Shown: positions 9,364 to 17,888 of the stretch, piece by piece
Layout: every line of letters starts with the position of its first letter
Position numbering within the stretch: position 1 is the first letter of the stretch
NCBI RefSeq assembly: GCF_034043515.1
Contig: NZ_CP138214.1
Span: 4,154,001 to 4,218,000, forward strand
Direction of reading: 5' to 3'
DNA length: 64,000 nt
Origin: Pseudomonas sp. MUP55
Lineage (GTDB): Bacteria; Pseudomonadota; Gammaproteobacteria; Pseudomonadales; Pseudomonadaceae
Notes under the pieces: generated by a model
What the model was told of the DNA's origin: nothing
Databases searched by the model: none
Seen by the model: the letters and a program-made list of their open reading frames with translations, nothing else
Translations under genes and position numbers: made by a program

Positions 9364-10479
9364 TCAGATCACAATCAGGTCGGCTTGCAAGGCGCCGGCC
9401 TGTTTCAGGGCTTCGAGGATCGCCATCAAGTCGCCGGGGGCCGCACCCACCTGGTTCACCGCGCGGACAATCTCGTCCAGGGTGGTACCGGGGCCGAACT
9501 TGAACATTGGCTTGGCTTCTTGCTGGGCATTGACCCGCGAGCGCGGCACGACCGCCGTCTGGCCGTTTGACAGTGGCCCAGGCTGGCTGACAATCGGGTC
9601 TTCGGTGATGGTCACCGTCAGGCTGCCGTGGGTCACCGCCGCCGGCGAAACCTTGACGTTCTGGCCGATCACGATGGTGCCGGTGCGCGAATTGATGATG
9701 ACTTTGGCCACTGCCTGGCCGGGGTCCACTTCCAGGTTTTCCAGGATCGACAGGTAGTCGACGCGCTGGCCCGGGTCCAACGGCGCGGTCACCCGCACCG
9801 AACCGCCATCGATGGCCTGGGCCACGCCTGGGCCGAGCATGTCGTTGATTTTGTCGACCACGCGCTTGGCGGTGGTGAAGTCGGAGCGGTTAAGGTTCAG
9901 GGTCAGGCTGTTGCCCTGGTTGAAACCGCTCGGCACGGTGCGTTCAACCGTGGCGCCACCGGGAATGCGGCCGGCCGACGGCACGTTGACGGTGATCTTC
10001 GAACCGTCACGGCCCTCGGCGTCGAACCCGCCCACCACCAGGTTGCCCTGGGCGATGGCGTAGACGTTGCCGTCGATACCTTTGAGCGGCGTCATCAGCA
10101 ACGTACCGCCACGCAGGCTCTTGGAGTTACCCATGGACGACACGGTGATGTCCACCACCTGCCCCGGCTTGGCGAACGCCGGCAAATCGGCGCTGATCGA
10201 CACCGCCGCGACGTTCTTCAACTGCACGTTGCCCGACCCTGGCGGTACCTTGATGCCGAACTGGGACAGCATGTTATTGAAGGTTTGCAGGGTGAACGGG
10301 GTCTGGGTGGTCTGGTCACCCGTGCCATTGAGCCCCACCACCAGGCCATAGCCGATCAACTGGTTGGTGCGCACGCCGGAAATGCTGGCGATGTCTTTCA
10401 GGCGCTCGGCCTGGGCGACGGCGCTCAGGCACAGCAACAATGCCGCCGCCATCAGCTGCTTGAAGTTCAAAGTGGCCAC
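9364..10479 (-). CDS. flgI: Flagellar P-ring protein
   Basis: A P-ring protein of about 371 residues, secreted to the periplasm by a Sec signal peptide ([16 protein letters not shown]), then the conserved [33 protein letters not shown] region. It forms the bushing around the rod in the peptidoglycan layer. The frame opens with GTG directly after the flgH TAG. An alternative is the TTG at 10470, which has AGGTGG 5 nt upstream and would give the family-like start MNFKQLM. The start is therefore uncertain by three codons; both starts are non-ATG. Confidence 0.95.
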   Translation of the reverse strand: MATLNFKQLMAAALLLCLSAVAQAERLKDIASISGVRTNQLIGYGLVVGLNGTGDQTTQTPFTLQTFNNMLSQFGIKVPPGSGNVQLKNVAAVSISADLPAFAKPGQVVDITVSSMGNSKSLRGGTLLMTPLKGIDGNVYAIAQGNLVVGGFDAEGRDGSKITVNVPSAGRIPGGATVERTVPSGFNQGNSLTLNLNRSDFTTAKRVVDKINDMLGPGVAQAIDGGSVRVTAPLDPGQRVDYLSILENLEVDPGQAVAKVIINSRTGTIVIGQNVKVSPAAVTHGSLTVTITEDPIVSQPGPLSNGQTAVVPRSRVNAQQEAKPMFKFGPGTTLDEIVRAVNQVGAAPGDLMAILEALKQAGALQADLIVI

Positions 10480-11175
10480 CTAGAAAGGGAACAGCGGGCT
10501 AAGGAAGAAACGGTCAAACCAGCCCGGCTGGCTTGCATCAGCAAACGAACCCGTACCCGAGTAGGTAATCCGCGCATCGGCAATCCGCGTCGACGGCACG
10601 GTGTTATCGGTGGAAATGTCATCGGCACGCACCATGCCGGCAATGCGCACCAGCTCGTCGCCGGTGTTGAGGGTCATCCACTTTTCCCCGCGCACGGCGA
10701 TGATGCCGTTGGGCAGCACGTCGGCCACGGTCACGGTGATCGAGCCGGTCAGGCTGTTGCCCTGCCCTGCCGCACTCTTGCCGTTGGTGGCGCGGTCGCC
10801 GCTGTAGCCGGCATTGAGGCTCAGGTCACCATCGCCAAACGGGTTATTGGTGTTCACGCCGCCGCCGAACAGCGACGTCAGGCCGATACCGGTCTTGCTG
10901 GTCTTGCCGATCTGCGAGTTGGCGTTCTTGCTGGCCTGGGTCTTCTCGTTCAGGGTGATGGTGATGATGTCACCGACCCGGAACGCCTTGCGGTCGCTGT
11001 ACAGGTTCTGCTCGAAACCGGCCTGGTAGATCGAGCCATTGTTGGCCGCCGCCGGCAACGGCGTGCGTGGCAACACCGGCGCGTAGTACGGGTCATTGGG
11101 CTTCGGCGTCGGGGCGACGCAGCCCGCAAGTACGGCGATCCCACCCAGTGCCAAAACAGAAACAAAGCGATTCAT
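10480..11175 (-). CDS. flgH: Flagellar L-ring lipoprotein
   Basis: A 231-residue lipoprotein. The signal peptide [19 protein letters not shown] ends in a lipobox (LAGC), so it is anchored in the outer membrane, where it forms the L ring. Conserved parts include [27 protein letters not shown] and [25 protein letters not shown]. It is directly adjacent to flgI (stop TAG, next codon GTG). GAGG upstream supports the ATG at 11175. Confidence 0.97.
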   Translation of the reverse strand: MNRFVSVLALGGIAVLAGCVAPTPKPNDPYYAPVLPRTPLPAAANNGSIYQAGFEQNLYSDRKAFRVGDIITITLNEKTQASKNANSQIGKTSKTGIGLTSLFGGGVNTNNPFGDGDLSLNAGYSGDRATNGKSAAGQGNSLTGSITVTVADVLPNGIIAVRGEKWMTLNTGDELVRIAGMVRADDISTDNTVPSTRIADARITYSGTGSFADASQPGWFDRFFLSPLFPF

Positions 11176-11227
11176 GACCCTTACCTCACGGTGTTGCAGG
11201 CGCTTTCAAGGGCGCCCCATAGACTGA

Positions 11228-12013
11228 TTACAGATTCTGCGTTACGAACGAAAGCATCTGGTCGGCGGTGGAGATCACCTTGGAGTTCATCTCGTAGGCG
11301 CGTTGAGTGGTGATCATGTTGACCATCTCCTCGACCGTGCTGACGTTGGACGTTTCCAGGGTGCTTTGCAGCGTGGTGCCGAAACCGTTCAGGCCAGGGG
11401 TGCCGATTTGCGGCGCGCCACTGGAGGCGGTTTCCAGGAACAGGTTGTTGCCCATGGCCTGCAGGCCGGCCGGGTTGATGAAGTCGGCGGTTTGCAGGTT
11501 GCCGATCACTTGCGACGCGGGGTTGCCGGCCACGGTGATCGACACGGTGCCGTCGTTGCCGACGGTGAAGGTCTTGGCGTCTGCCGGAACCACGACAGCC
11601 GGCTCCAGGGCGAAACCGTTGGCGGTCACGATCTGGCCGTTGGAATCCAAGTGGAAGGTACCGTCACGGGTGTAGGAGGTGGTCCCATCCGGTTGCAGGA
11701 TCTGGAAGAAGCCACGGCCGTTGATCGCCATGTCCAGCGGCTGACCGGTCTGCTGCAGGTTACCGGCGCTGAAGTTTTTCTGGGTGCCGACGATCTGCAC
11801 ACCGGTACCCAGTTGCAGGCCCGACGGCAGTTCGCTGTCCTGGGTCGACTGGGCGCCTGGCTGACGCTTGATCTGATAGAGCAAGTCCTGGAACTCGGCG
11901 CGATCACGTTTGAAACCCGTGGTCGACACGTTCGCCAGGTTGTTGGAAATGGTCGTCAGGTTGGTGTCCTGGGCGGACAGGCCTGTCTTGGCAACCCATA
12001 GAGCCGGAAGCAT
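11228..12013 (-). CDS. flgG: Flagellar distal rod protein
   Basis: A 261-residue FlgG, the usual length. It starts MLPALWVAKTGLSAQDTNLTTISNNLANVSTTGFKRDRAEFQDLLYQ (the rod/hook family motif) and ends with QRAYEMNSKVISTADQMLSFVTQNL. It builds the distal rod that crosses the periplasm. An 11-codon upstream extension of the frame is rejected because GGAG lies 6 nt before the ATG at 12013. It follows flgF in the operon. Confidence 0.97.
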   Translation of the reverse strand: MLPALWVAKTGLSAQDTNLTTISNNLANVSTTGFKRDRAEFQDLLYQIKRQPGAQSTQDSELPSGLQLGTGVQIVGTQKNFSAGNLQQTGQPLDMAINGRGFFQILQPDGTTSYTRDGTFHLDSNGQIVTANGFALEPAVVVPADAKTFTVGNDGTVSITVAGNPASQVIGNLQTADFINPAGLQAMGNNLFLETASSGAPQIGTPGLNGFGTTLQSTLETSNVSTVEEMVNMITTQRAYEMNSKVISTADQMLSFVTQNL

Positions 12014-12083
12014 GCTGTTCTCCTTCGTGTGCCTGTTTGTCGGCACCGTGCTGCGCTGTTTATGTAAAAGCCAACTAAGGCAA

Positions 12084-12824
12084 TTAGCTCATCTGCATGA
12101 CGCGAGTCATGGCCTGATCGTCTTCTTTAGCGCTGTTCATCATCTTGACGTGCAGCTCGAACTGCTTGGAAAGCGCCAGTACCGCGGTCATTTCCTCCAC
12201 GGCGTTGACGTTGCTCGCCTGCAGGAAGCCCGAGGTCAGCTTGACGTTCGCGTCGGCCTGGGCCGGCTGGCCATCCTTGGTGTGGATGGTGCCGTCCAAG
12301 CCTTTGGTCATGTTCTTGAGGTCGGGCTGGACCATCTTGATGCGGTCCACTTCCGCCATCACCCGCGGGCCTTCGCCCATGGCACGGATGCTGATGGTGC
12401 CGTCGGCGCCCACTTCGATCTTCTGCTGGGGCGGCACGGCAATCGGACCGCCGTTGCCCATGATCGGCATACCGTTGCCGGCCCGCAGCACGCCCAGCGC
12501 ATCCACGTTCATGCTGGCGCTGCGCACGTAGGCTTCGCTGCCGTCCGGGGTTTGCACCGCCATCCAGCCGTCGCCGCTGACGGCCACGTCCAGGTCACGA
12601 CCGGTTTCGATCATCGCGCCCGGCGTGAAGTCGGTGGCCGGCCGTTCGGTCAGGGCAAAGGCCCGCGCCGGAAAGCTGTCACCGAACACCGGCATCGACC
12701 GCGCCTGCTCCAGGTCGCGCTGGAAACCGTTGGTGGAAATGTTCGCCAGATTGTTGGCATGGGCCTTCTGCGCCAGAGCATTCTGGCTGGCGCCGGTCAT
12801 TGCCACATAAAGGTACTTGTCCAC
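12084..12824 (-). CDS. flgF: Flagellar proximal rod protein
   Basis: A 246-residue FlgF with the N-terminal motif MDKYLYVAMTGASQNALAQKAHANNLANISTNGF and the family C-terminus. It starts with GTG, supported by AGAGGA 6 nt upstream. It is the first gene of the flgFGHIJKL operon; flgBCDE must lie elsewhere. A sigma-54-type promoter is 57-73 bp upstream. Confidence 0.96.
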   Translation of the reverse strand: MDKYLYVAMTGASQNALAQKAHANNLANISTNGFQRDLEQARSMPVFGDSFPARAFALTERPATDFTPGAMIETGRDLDVAVSGDGWMAVQTPDGSEAYVRSASMNVDALGVLRAGNGMPIMGNGGPIAVPPQQKIEVGADGTISIRAMGEGPRVMAEVDRIKMVQPDLKNMTKGLDGTIHTKDGQPAQADANVKLTSGFLQASNVNAVEEMTAVLALSKQFELHVKMMNSAKEDDQAMTRVMQMS

Positions 12825-12880
12825 GCTCTATCCTCTTTCTGACGGACGCTTGCCGCCCACCGCTGTACTGAGGAGGCTTA

Positions 12881-12897
12881 AGCAATTTGCGAACCAA
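12881..12897 (-). promoter_or_regulatory. Sigma-54 (RpoN) promoter of flgFGHIJKL
   Basis: The minus strand reads TTGGTTCGCAAATTGCT. The -24 GG and -12 GC are exactly 10 bp apart, and the -12 TTGCT is perfect; the -24 part (TTGGTTCG) differs from TTGGCACG at two bases. Middle-class flagellar operons of Pseudomonas are RpoN-dependent under FleQ/FleR, which agrees with the position 57 bp before the flgF start. Confidence 0.75.
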
Positions 12898-13061
12898 CTT
12901 TTCAAAAGCGGACGAAGTCCAGGCGGGACGGGGGTTTGCGGGGGCGACCCCAGATTGCGAGCGTGGATGAGAGTCGAAAAAACGGCGGACTACTGCCGCT
13001 AACGGCAAGCCTCGGTCTTGTAGGCGACGCAAATCAAATGTGGAAAGGGGGCAAGCTTGAT

Positions 13062-13184
13062 TGATCGTTCCTACGCTCCGCGTGGGAATGCCTCCTGGGA
13101 CGCTCCGCGTCCGGCCAACCGCTGCGCACTGGCGACGCAGAGCGTCATGGGCTGCATTCCCACGCGGGAGCGTGGGAACGATCA
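13062..13184. repeat. 123-bp inverted-repeat element (GTTCCCACGCTCCGCGTGGGAATG type)
   Basis: The ends are near-perfect inverted repeats of about 29 bp (TGATCGTTCC... at 13062-13090 and ...GGGAACGATCA at 13155-13184), each with its own smaller palindrome. A third hairpin (GGACGC/GCGTCC) lies inside at 13098-13112. No coding potential. An 18-bp direct repeat, GACGCAAATCAAATGTGG, flanks it at 13026-13043 and 13196-13213. Confidence 0.8.
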
Positions 13185-13208
13185 GCCATAGAAGTGACGC
13201 AAATCAAA

Positions 13209-13291
13209 TGTGGGAGGGGGCTTGCCCCCGATGGCGGTGGGTCAGTCCATAAGTGTGTGGCTGATACACCGCTATCGGGGGGCAAGCCCTA
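13209..13291. repeat. REP doublet, GTGGGAGGGGGCTTGC family
   Basis: The left REP, GTGGGAGGGGGCTTGCCCCC followed by GATGGCGGTG, and a right inverted copy (CACCGCTATCGGGGGGCAAG) are separated by a short spacer, the REPIN arrangement. The right copy is degenerate at its outer end (GCAAGCCCTAATG). Confidence 0.85.
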
Positions 13292-13322
13292 ATGCCAGTC
13301 AGTTAACGCGAACACCAAACCT

Positions 13323-13415
13323 GTGGCGAGGGAGCTTGCTCCCGCTGGACTGCGCAGCAGGCCCATTGTTTGGGGCCGCTTCGCGGCCCGGCGGGAGCAA
13401 GCTCCCTCGCCACAG
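13323..13415. repeat. REP doublet, GAGGGAGCTTGCTCCC family
   Basis: TGTGGCGAGGGAGCTTGCTC at 13322 onward and its inverse ending in CTCCCTCGCCACA bracket a spacer with the internal hairpin GGGCCGC/GCGGCCC. This is a different REP family from the neighbour at 13209. A remnant (GGGGAAAGCCCCCTCCCACA) of the first family lies further right, near 13455-13474. Confidence 0.85.
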
Positions 13416-13498
13416 ATGCTTCTCGCTTCTGCTGCTTCTTAACTGACTGGCATTGGGGAAAGCCCCCTCCCACAGTTTTGACCAAGTTGCGCCGGTTG

Positions 13499-15061
13499 TT
13501 ATTTGGCGGTCTTGAGGATTTCGTAGTCGCGCAGTTTGTTGGCAATGGTGGTGTGGGATACCTCCAGGCGCTTGCCCAATTGCCGACTGCTGGGGTGCTC
13601 GGCATACAACGCTTCCAGAACAGCCTTCTCGAACCGCCCGACAATTTCCTCCAGGCCGCCCTCCAACGAGAAATCGCCAAGGGGCTGGCGCACGCCGTAA
13701 TCCGGCAAGCGAATATGCTCAAGCTTGACCGTCCCGCCTTCGCACAGCGAAACCGCCTGGAACAGCACATTCTCCAACTGCCGCACATTACCCGGCCAGT
13801 GATAATGGCTGAGCTTGTCCATCGCGGCCGGCGCCAACTTGGGCAGGGGGCAACCGATCTGCCGGCTGGCCTGGTCGAGGAAGTGCTCGACCAGGGGCGC
13901 CAGGCCGTCAAGGCATTCGCGCAGCGGCGGGATGTGCAGCGACAGCACGTTCAAGCGGTGATACAGGTCCTGGCGAAATTCGCCGCGGGCGCAGAGCTCG
14001 GACAAATCCACCTGGGTCGCACAGATCACCCGCACGTCGAGGTACACCTCCTCATCGCTGCCCACACGACGAAAGCAGCCGTCCTGCAAAAAGCGCAGCA
14101 GTTTTACCTGCAGGCGCGCACTCATTTCCCCAACGCCATCGAGAAACAACGTACCGCCGGCGGTCAGTTCCAGCAGCCCGAGCTTGCCTTCGGCCCGCGC
14201 GCCTTCGAACGCGCCGGGGCCGTAGCCAAACAGTTCGGTCTCGGCCATTGACTCAGGCAAGCCCGCGCAGTTGAGCGCCATCAAAGGCGACTGACCACGC
14301 GGGCTGGCAAGGTGGCAGGCACGGGCCAGCAGTTCTTTGCCGGTACCGGTTTCGCCTTCTATTAATAGCGGCGCATCCAACGGCGCCATGCGCCGGGCCT
14401 CGCGCACCACGGCGGCCATCACCCTGGAACTCTGGAAAATGCTGTCGAAGCCGCGCAGTTCCTGCTTGCGCACGTTGTAGATGCGCTCGCCCACCCGGTC
14501 GGCGCGGTGCAGGGTCAGCACCGCGCCGGCCATGGCTTCGCTGTCGTCGTGCTCGGAAGATTGCAGTGGCGCGATGTCCGCCAGGAACACGTCGCCCTTG
14601 ACCTTGACCCGCAGGCCATTGATCCGCGACTTGCTGGCGCGCACCAGTTCCGGCAAGTCGAAGTCTTCGGCGTAGCGCGACAACGGAATTCCCGGCACTT
14701 CGTCCACCCGCACGCCGAGCAGCTGCGCCGCCGCACGGTTGGCCGCAACGATGGAGCCGCCCATGTCGATGGACAGCACGGGAAACTCCAGGGCACCGAG
14801 CAGCGCATTGAGTTCCATATGTCGACGCTCGCTGGGCATCAGCCCTACCCTTTTCACGCCAAATACCCCGGCGATCGCCTCGAACTGCGGGCGCAACGCC
14901 TGGAACTGCATGTTCACCAGGTTCGGGCAGAACAGGTAGATGGCATTGCCATGCTCACCGCCGACCTCGCCCTTGGCGACGTTCACGCCGTACTCCACCA
15001 GCAGGTTGAGGATGTCCCGCAGGATGCCGATGCGGTTCTGGCAATGCACTTTGATACGCAT
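13499..15061 (-). CDS. phhR: Transcriptional regulator of aromatic amino acid catabolism, TyrR/PhhR family
   Basis: A 520-residue regulator. Domains in order: ACT-like ligand domain (1-72, MRIKVHCQNRIGILRDIL), PAS (about 80-190), AAA+ ATPase (about 206-430; Walker A GETGTGKE at 236-243, Walker B GGTLFLDGVGEM), and a C-terminal TyrR-type helix-turn-helix (SSRQLGKRLEVSHTTIANKLRDY). The sigma-54 contact loop GAFTGA is altered to GAFEGA (283-288), fitting the sigma-70 mode known for TyrR/PhhR. The family N-terminus sets the start at 15061, dropping a 33-codon open extension. It is divergent from phhABC, which it is expected to activate in response to Phe/Tyr. Confidence 0.93.
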   Translation of the reverse strand: MRIKVHCQNRIGILRDILNLLVEYGVNVAKGEVGGEHGNAIYLFCPNLVNMQFQALRPQFEAIAGVFGVKRVGLMPSERRHMELNALLGALEFPVLSIDMGGSIVAANRAAAQLLGVRVDEVPGIPLSRYAEDFDLPELVRASKSRINGLRVKVKGDVFLADIAPLQSSEHDDSEAMAGAVLTLHRADRVGERIYNVRKQELRGFDSIFQSSRVMAAVVREARRMAPLDAPLLIEGETGTGKELLARACHLASPRGQSPLMALNCAGLPESMAETELFGYGPGAFEGARAEGKLGLLELTAGGTLFLDGVGEMSARLQVKLLRFLQDGCFRRVGSDEEVYLDVRVICATQVDLSELCARGEFRQDLYHRLNVLSLHIPPLRECLDGLAPLVEHFLDQASRQIGCPLPKLAPAAMDKLSHYHWPGNVRQLENVLFQAVSLCEGGTVKLEHIRLPDYGVRQPLGDFSLEGGLEEIVGRFEKAVLEALYAEHPSSRQLGKRLEVSHTTIANKLRDYEILKTAK

Positions 15062-15318
15062 GAAAAGGCTCGAAAAGTGGATAGGCGCCGCGTCTTTTTG
15101 CCGCTGGGCGTAGATATTCGTCAAGATTATGTGACAGCCCGTGAGCTTTTCCCAGCCCAATGCAACGCAGCGCGCCCCATCCGTAACGAATAGTTTACGA
15201 AATCCGGTAATTTTTCCTACCTAAAGGTCTTCGAGGCCGGTGGAAACCTGCCCTGCACGGGTTATCAATAGAGACATCGCAGGACATAACAAGAACGAAT
15301 GCCTAGCAGGAGAGCCGT

Positions 15319-16122
15319 ATGAAGCAGACGCACTACGTGGCCCGCGAGCCCGATGCGCAAGGTTTTATTCACTACCCACCGGAAGAACACGCGGTGTGGA
15401 ACACCCTGATCACGCGCCAGTTGAAAGTGATCGAGGGCCGTGCCTGCCAGGAATACCTGGACGGCATCGACAAGCTTGGCCTGCCGCTGGATCGCATCCC
15501 ACAGCTGGGCGAGATCAACAAAGTCTTGGCCGAGACCACTGGCTGGCAAGTTGCCCGCGTGCCGGCACTGATTCCCTTCCAGACCTTCTTCGAATTGCTC
15601 GCCAGCAAGCAGTTTCCGGTGGCGACCTTTATTCGTACCCGTGAAGAACTGGACTACCTGCAAGAGCCGGATATCTTTCACGAAATCTTCGGTCACTGCC
15701 CACTGTTGACCAACCCCTGGTTCGCCGAATTCACCCACACCTACGGCAAGCTCGGCCTGGCGGCCACCAAGGAGCAACGGGTGTACCTGGCGCGCCTGTA
15801 CTGGATGACCATCGAATTTGGCCTGGTGGACACGCCCGAAGGTCGACGCATCTACGGTGGCGGTATTCTGTCGTCGCCCAAGGAAAGCGTGTATTGCCTG
15901 TCGGACGAGCCCGAACACCAGGCCTTCGACCCGCTGGAAGCGATGCGCACCCCCTATCGCATCGACATCCTGCAGCCGTTGTACTTCGTGCTGCCCGAGC
16001 TCAAGCGCCTGTTCGATGTGGCACAGGAAGACATCATGGGCATGGTCGAGCGCGGCATGCAGCTGGGCCTGCATGCGCCGCTCTTTACCCCAAAAGCAGC
16101 CTCCAAAACCCAAAGCGCGTGA
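15319..16122 (+). CDS. phhA: Phenylalanine 4-monooxygenase
   Basis: A 267-residue aromatic amino acid hydroxylase that converts Phe to Tyr with tetrahydrobiopterin and non-haem iron. The iron ligands can be read: His121 and His126 in DIFHEIFGHCPLL, and Glu166 in YWMTIEFGLV. The length is typical of the compact bacterial enzyme, which lacks a regulatory domain. GGAG lies 6 nt before the ATG. It is the first gene of phhABC, transcribed away from phhR. Confidence 0.97.
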   Translation: MKQTHYVAREPDAQGFIHYPPEEHAVWNTLITRQLKVIEGRACQEYLDGIDKLGLPLDRIPQLGEINKVLAETTGWQVARVPALIPFQTFFELLASKQFPVATFIRTREELDYLQEPDIFHEIFGHCPLLTNPWFAEFTHTYGKLGLAATKEQRVYLARLYWMTIEFGLVDTPEGRRIYGGGILSSPKESVYCLSDEPEHQAFDPLEAMRTPYRIDILQPLYFVLPELKRLFDVAQEDIMGMVERGMQLGLHAPLFTPKAASKTQSA

Positions 16123-16219
16123 ACCTTGCATTTTAACGCCAGGTGAGTCTGTTCCCTGGCCGCGCGTTGCTTTAGGGTGACGCCACTGACCTTCAATCAT
16201 TCGAATTCAGGACACCTTC

Positions 16220-16576
16220 ATGACCACCTTGAACCAAGCCCATTGCGAAGCCTGCCGCGCCGACGCCCCGCAAGTCAGCGATGAAGAACTGCCGGTGCTG
16301 ATTAAACAGATCCCGGACTGGAACATCGAAGTCCGCGACGGCGTGATGCAGTTGGAAAAGGTTTTCCTGTTCAAGAATTTCAAGTTCGCCCTGGCCTTCA
16401 CCAACGCCGTGGGTGAAATCTCCGAAGCCGAAGGCCATCACCCTGGCCTGCTCACCGAATGGGGCAAAGTCACCGTGACCTGGTGGAGCCACTCCATCAA
16501 GGGCCTGCACCGCAACGACTTCATCATGGCCGCACGCACCGATGAAGTGGCCAAGAGCGCCGAGGGTCGCAAGTAA
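16220..16576 (+). CDS. phhB: Pterin-4a-carbinolamine dehydratase
   Basis: A 118-residue DCoH/PCD protein that regenerates the pterin cofactor of PhhA by dehydrating 4a-hydroxytetrahydropterin. The active-site motif [23 protein letters not shown] is intact. It lies 97 nt after phhA and its stop overlaps the phhC start (TAATG), so phhB and phhC are translationally coupled. Confidence 0.97.
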   Translation: MTTLNQAHCEACRADAPQVSDEELPVLIKQIPDWNIEVRDGVMQLEKVFLFKNFKFALAFTNAVGEISEAEGHHPGLLTEWGKVTVTWWSHSIKGLHRNDFIMAARTDEVAKSAEGRK

Positions 16577-17769
16577 TGCACTTCGATGCGATTGGCCGCG
16601 TGCCCGGCGATCCGATCCTCGGGTTGATGGACCTGTACGCCCAGGATGCCAACCCGAACAAGTTCGACCTGGGTGTGGGCGCCTACAAGGACGACCAGGG
16701 CCTGACGCCGATTCCGCACTCGGTCAAGCTAGCCGAGCAGCGTCTGGTCGACAGCCAGACCACCAAGACCTACATCGGCGGTCACGGTGACGCAGCGTTC
16801 GGCGCACTGATCAGCCAACTGGTGCTCGGCGCCGATTCGGCCTTGCTCGGCGAGCACCGCGCCGGTGCCACCCAGACGCCGGGCGGCACCGGTGCACTGC
16901 GCCTGACAGCCGACTTCATCGCCCACAGCCTGCCCGGCCGTGGCGTGTGGCTGAGCGACCCGACCTGGCCGATCCACGAAACCATTTTCGCCAAAGCCGG
17001 GCTCAAGGTCAGTCACTACCCTTACGTGGGCAGCGACAACCGCCTGGATGTGGCGGCGATGCTGGCCACACTGTCCAGCGTGCCCAAGGGCGACGTGGTC
17101 CTGCTTCACGCTTGCTGCCACAACCCCACCGGGTTCGACCTGTCGCAGGATGACTGGCGCCAGGTGCTGCAGATCGTGCGCGAGCGCCAATTGCTGCCGC
17201 TGATCGACTTTGCCTATCAGGGCTTTGGCGACGGCCTGGAGCAGGATGCCTGGGCGGTACGCCTGTTCGCCGCCGAACTGCCGGAAGTGTTGATCACCAG
17301 TTCATGCTCGAAAAACTTCGGTTTGTACCGCGACCGCGTTGGCGCCTTGATCGTGTGCGCGGCGGATGCGCAAAAGCTTGTGGATGTGCGCAGCCAACTG
17401 GCCAATATCGCACGCAATTTGTGGTCGACGCCGCCGGACCATGGCGCTGCCGTGGTCGCGACCATCCTGGGCGATGCCGAGCTGAAAAAGCAGTGGAGCG
17501 ACGAAGTCGAAGCCATGCGTTCGCGCATCGCCCAGTTGCGTGCCGGGCTGGTGGAAGCACTGACGCCCCACGGCCTGGCTGAGCGGTTTGCGCACATCGG
17601 GACGCAGCGTGGGATGTTTTCCTATACCGGCTTGAGTGCCGAGCAGGTCAAGCAACTGCGTGAGAAACACAGTGTGTACATGGTCAGTTCGGGACGGGCC
17701 AACGTGGCGGGGGTCGATGCCACACGCTTGACGCTGCTTGCCGAGGCCATCGCCGACGTCTGCAACTAA
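16576..17769 (+). CDS. phhC: Aromatic amino acid aminotransferase
   Basis: A 397-residue class I aminotransferase of the AspC/TyrB type. The PLP lysine is Lys246 in SSCSKNFGLYRDRVGAL; the substrate and cofactor regions FDLGVGAYKDDQG and HACCHNPTGFD are present. It transaminates Tyr (and Phe) made by PhhAB and feeds the homogentisate route. It overlaps phhB by 1 nt. The operon ends at a REP doublet, with no other terminator. Confidence 0.94.
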   Translation: MHFDAIGRVPGDPILGLMDLYAQDANPNKFDLGVGAYKDDQGLTPIPHSVKLAEQRLVDSQTTKTYIGGHGDAAFGALISQLVLGADSALLGEHRAGATQTPGGTGALRLTADFIAHSLPGRGVWLSDPTWPIHETIFAKAGLKVSHYPYVGSDNRLDVAAMLATLSSVPKGDVVLLHACCHNPTGFDLSQDDWRQVLQIVRERQLLPLIDFAYQGFGDGLEQDAWAVRLFAAELPEVLITSSCSKNFGLYRDRVGALIVCAADAQKLVDVRSQLANIARNLWSTPPDHGAAVVATILGDAELKKQWSDEVEAMRSRIAQLRAGLVEALTPHGLAERFAHIGTQRGMFSYTGLSAEQVKQLREKHSVYMVSSGRANVAGVDATRLTLLAEAIADVCN

Positions 17770-17780
17770 ACCGGTACTCA

Positions 17781-17872
17781 ATGTGGGAGGGGGCTTGCCC
17801 CCGATAGCGGTGTGTCAGCCAGCCTATTTCCAGCTGATACACCGCCATCGGGGGCAAGCCCCCTCCCACATT
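17781..17872. repeat. REP doublet between convergent phhC and the LpxH-like gene
   Basis: Left REP TGTGGGAGGGGGCTTGCCCC followed by CGATAGCGGTG, and right inverse CACCGCCATCGGGGGCAAG followed by CCCCCTCCCACA, enclose a spacer of about 30 nt. It is 11 nt after phhC and 17 nt before the end of the convergent gene, and is the only hairpin structure between them. Confidence 0.93.
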
Positions 17873-17888
17873 TGGATTGAGCTGATCT

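Noticed and set aside
9628..11313. 561-codon plus-strand open frame opposite flgI/flgH
   Set aside because: Antisense shadow of well-identified flagellar genes; His/Gly/Arg-rich composition with no domain and no ribosome site.
1..12824. Complete flagellar regulon in the window
   Set aside because: flgBCDE, fliEFGHIJ, fleQ and the glycosylation genes are not present here; only flgF-L, fliC, flaG and part of fliD are seen.
15181..15318. Sigma-54 promoter for phhA
   Set aside because: No GG-N10-GC arrangement with adequate flanking matches; nearest candidates have 9 or 11 bp spacing.
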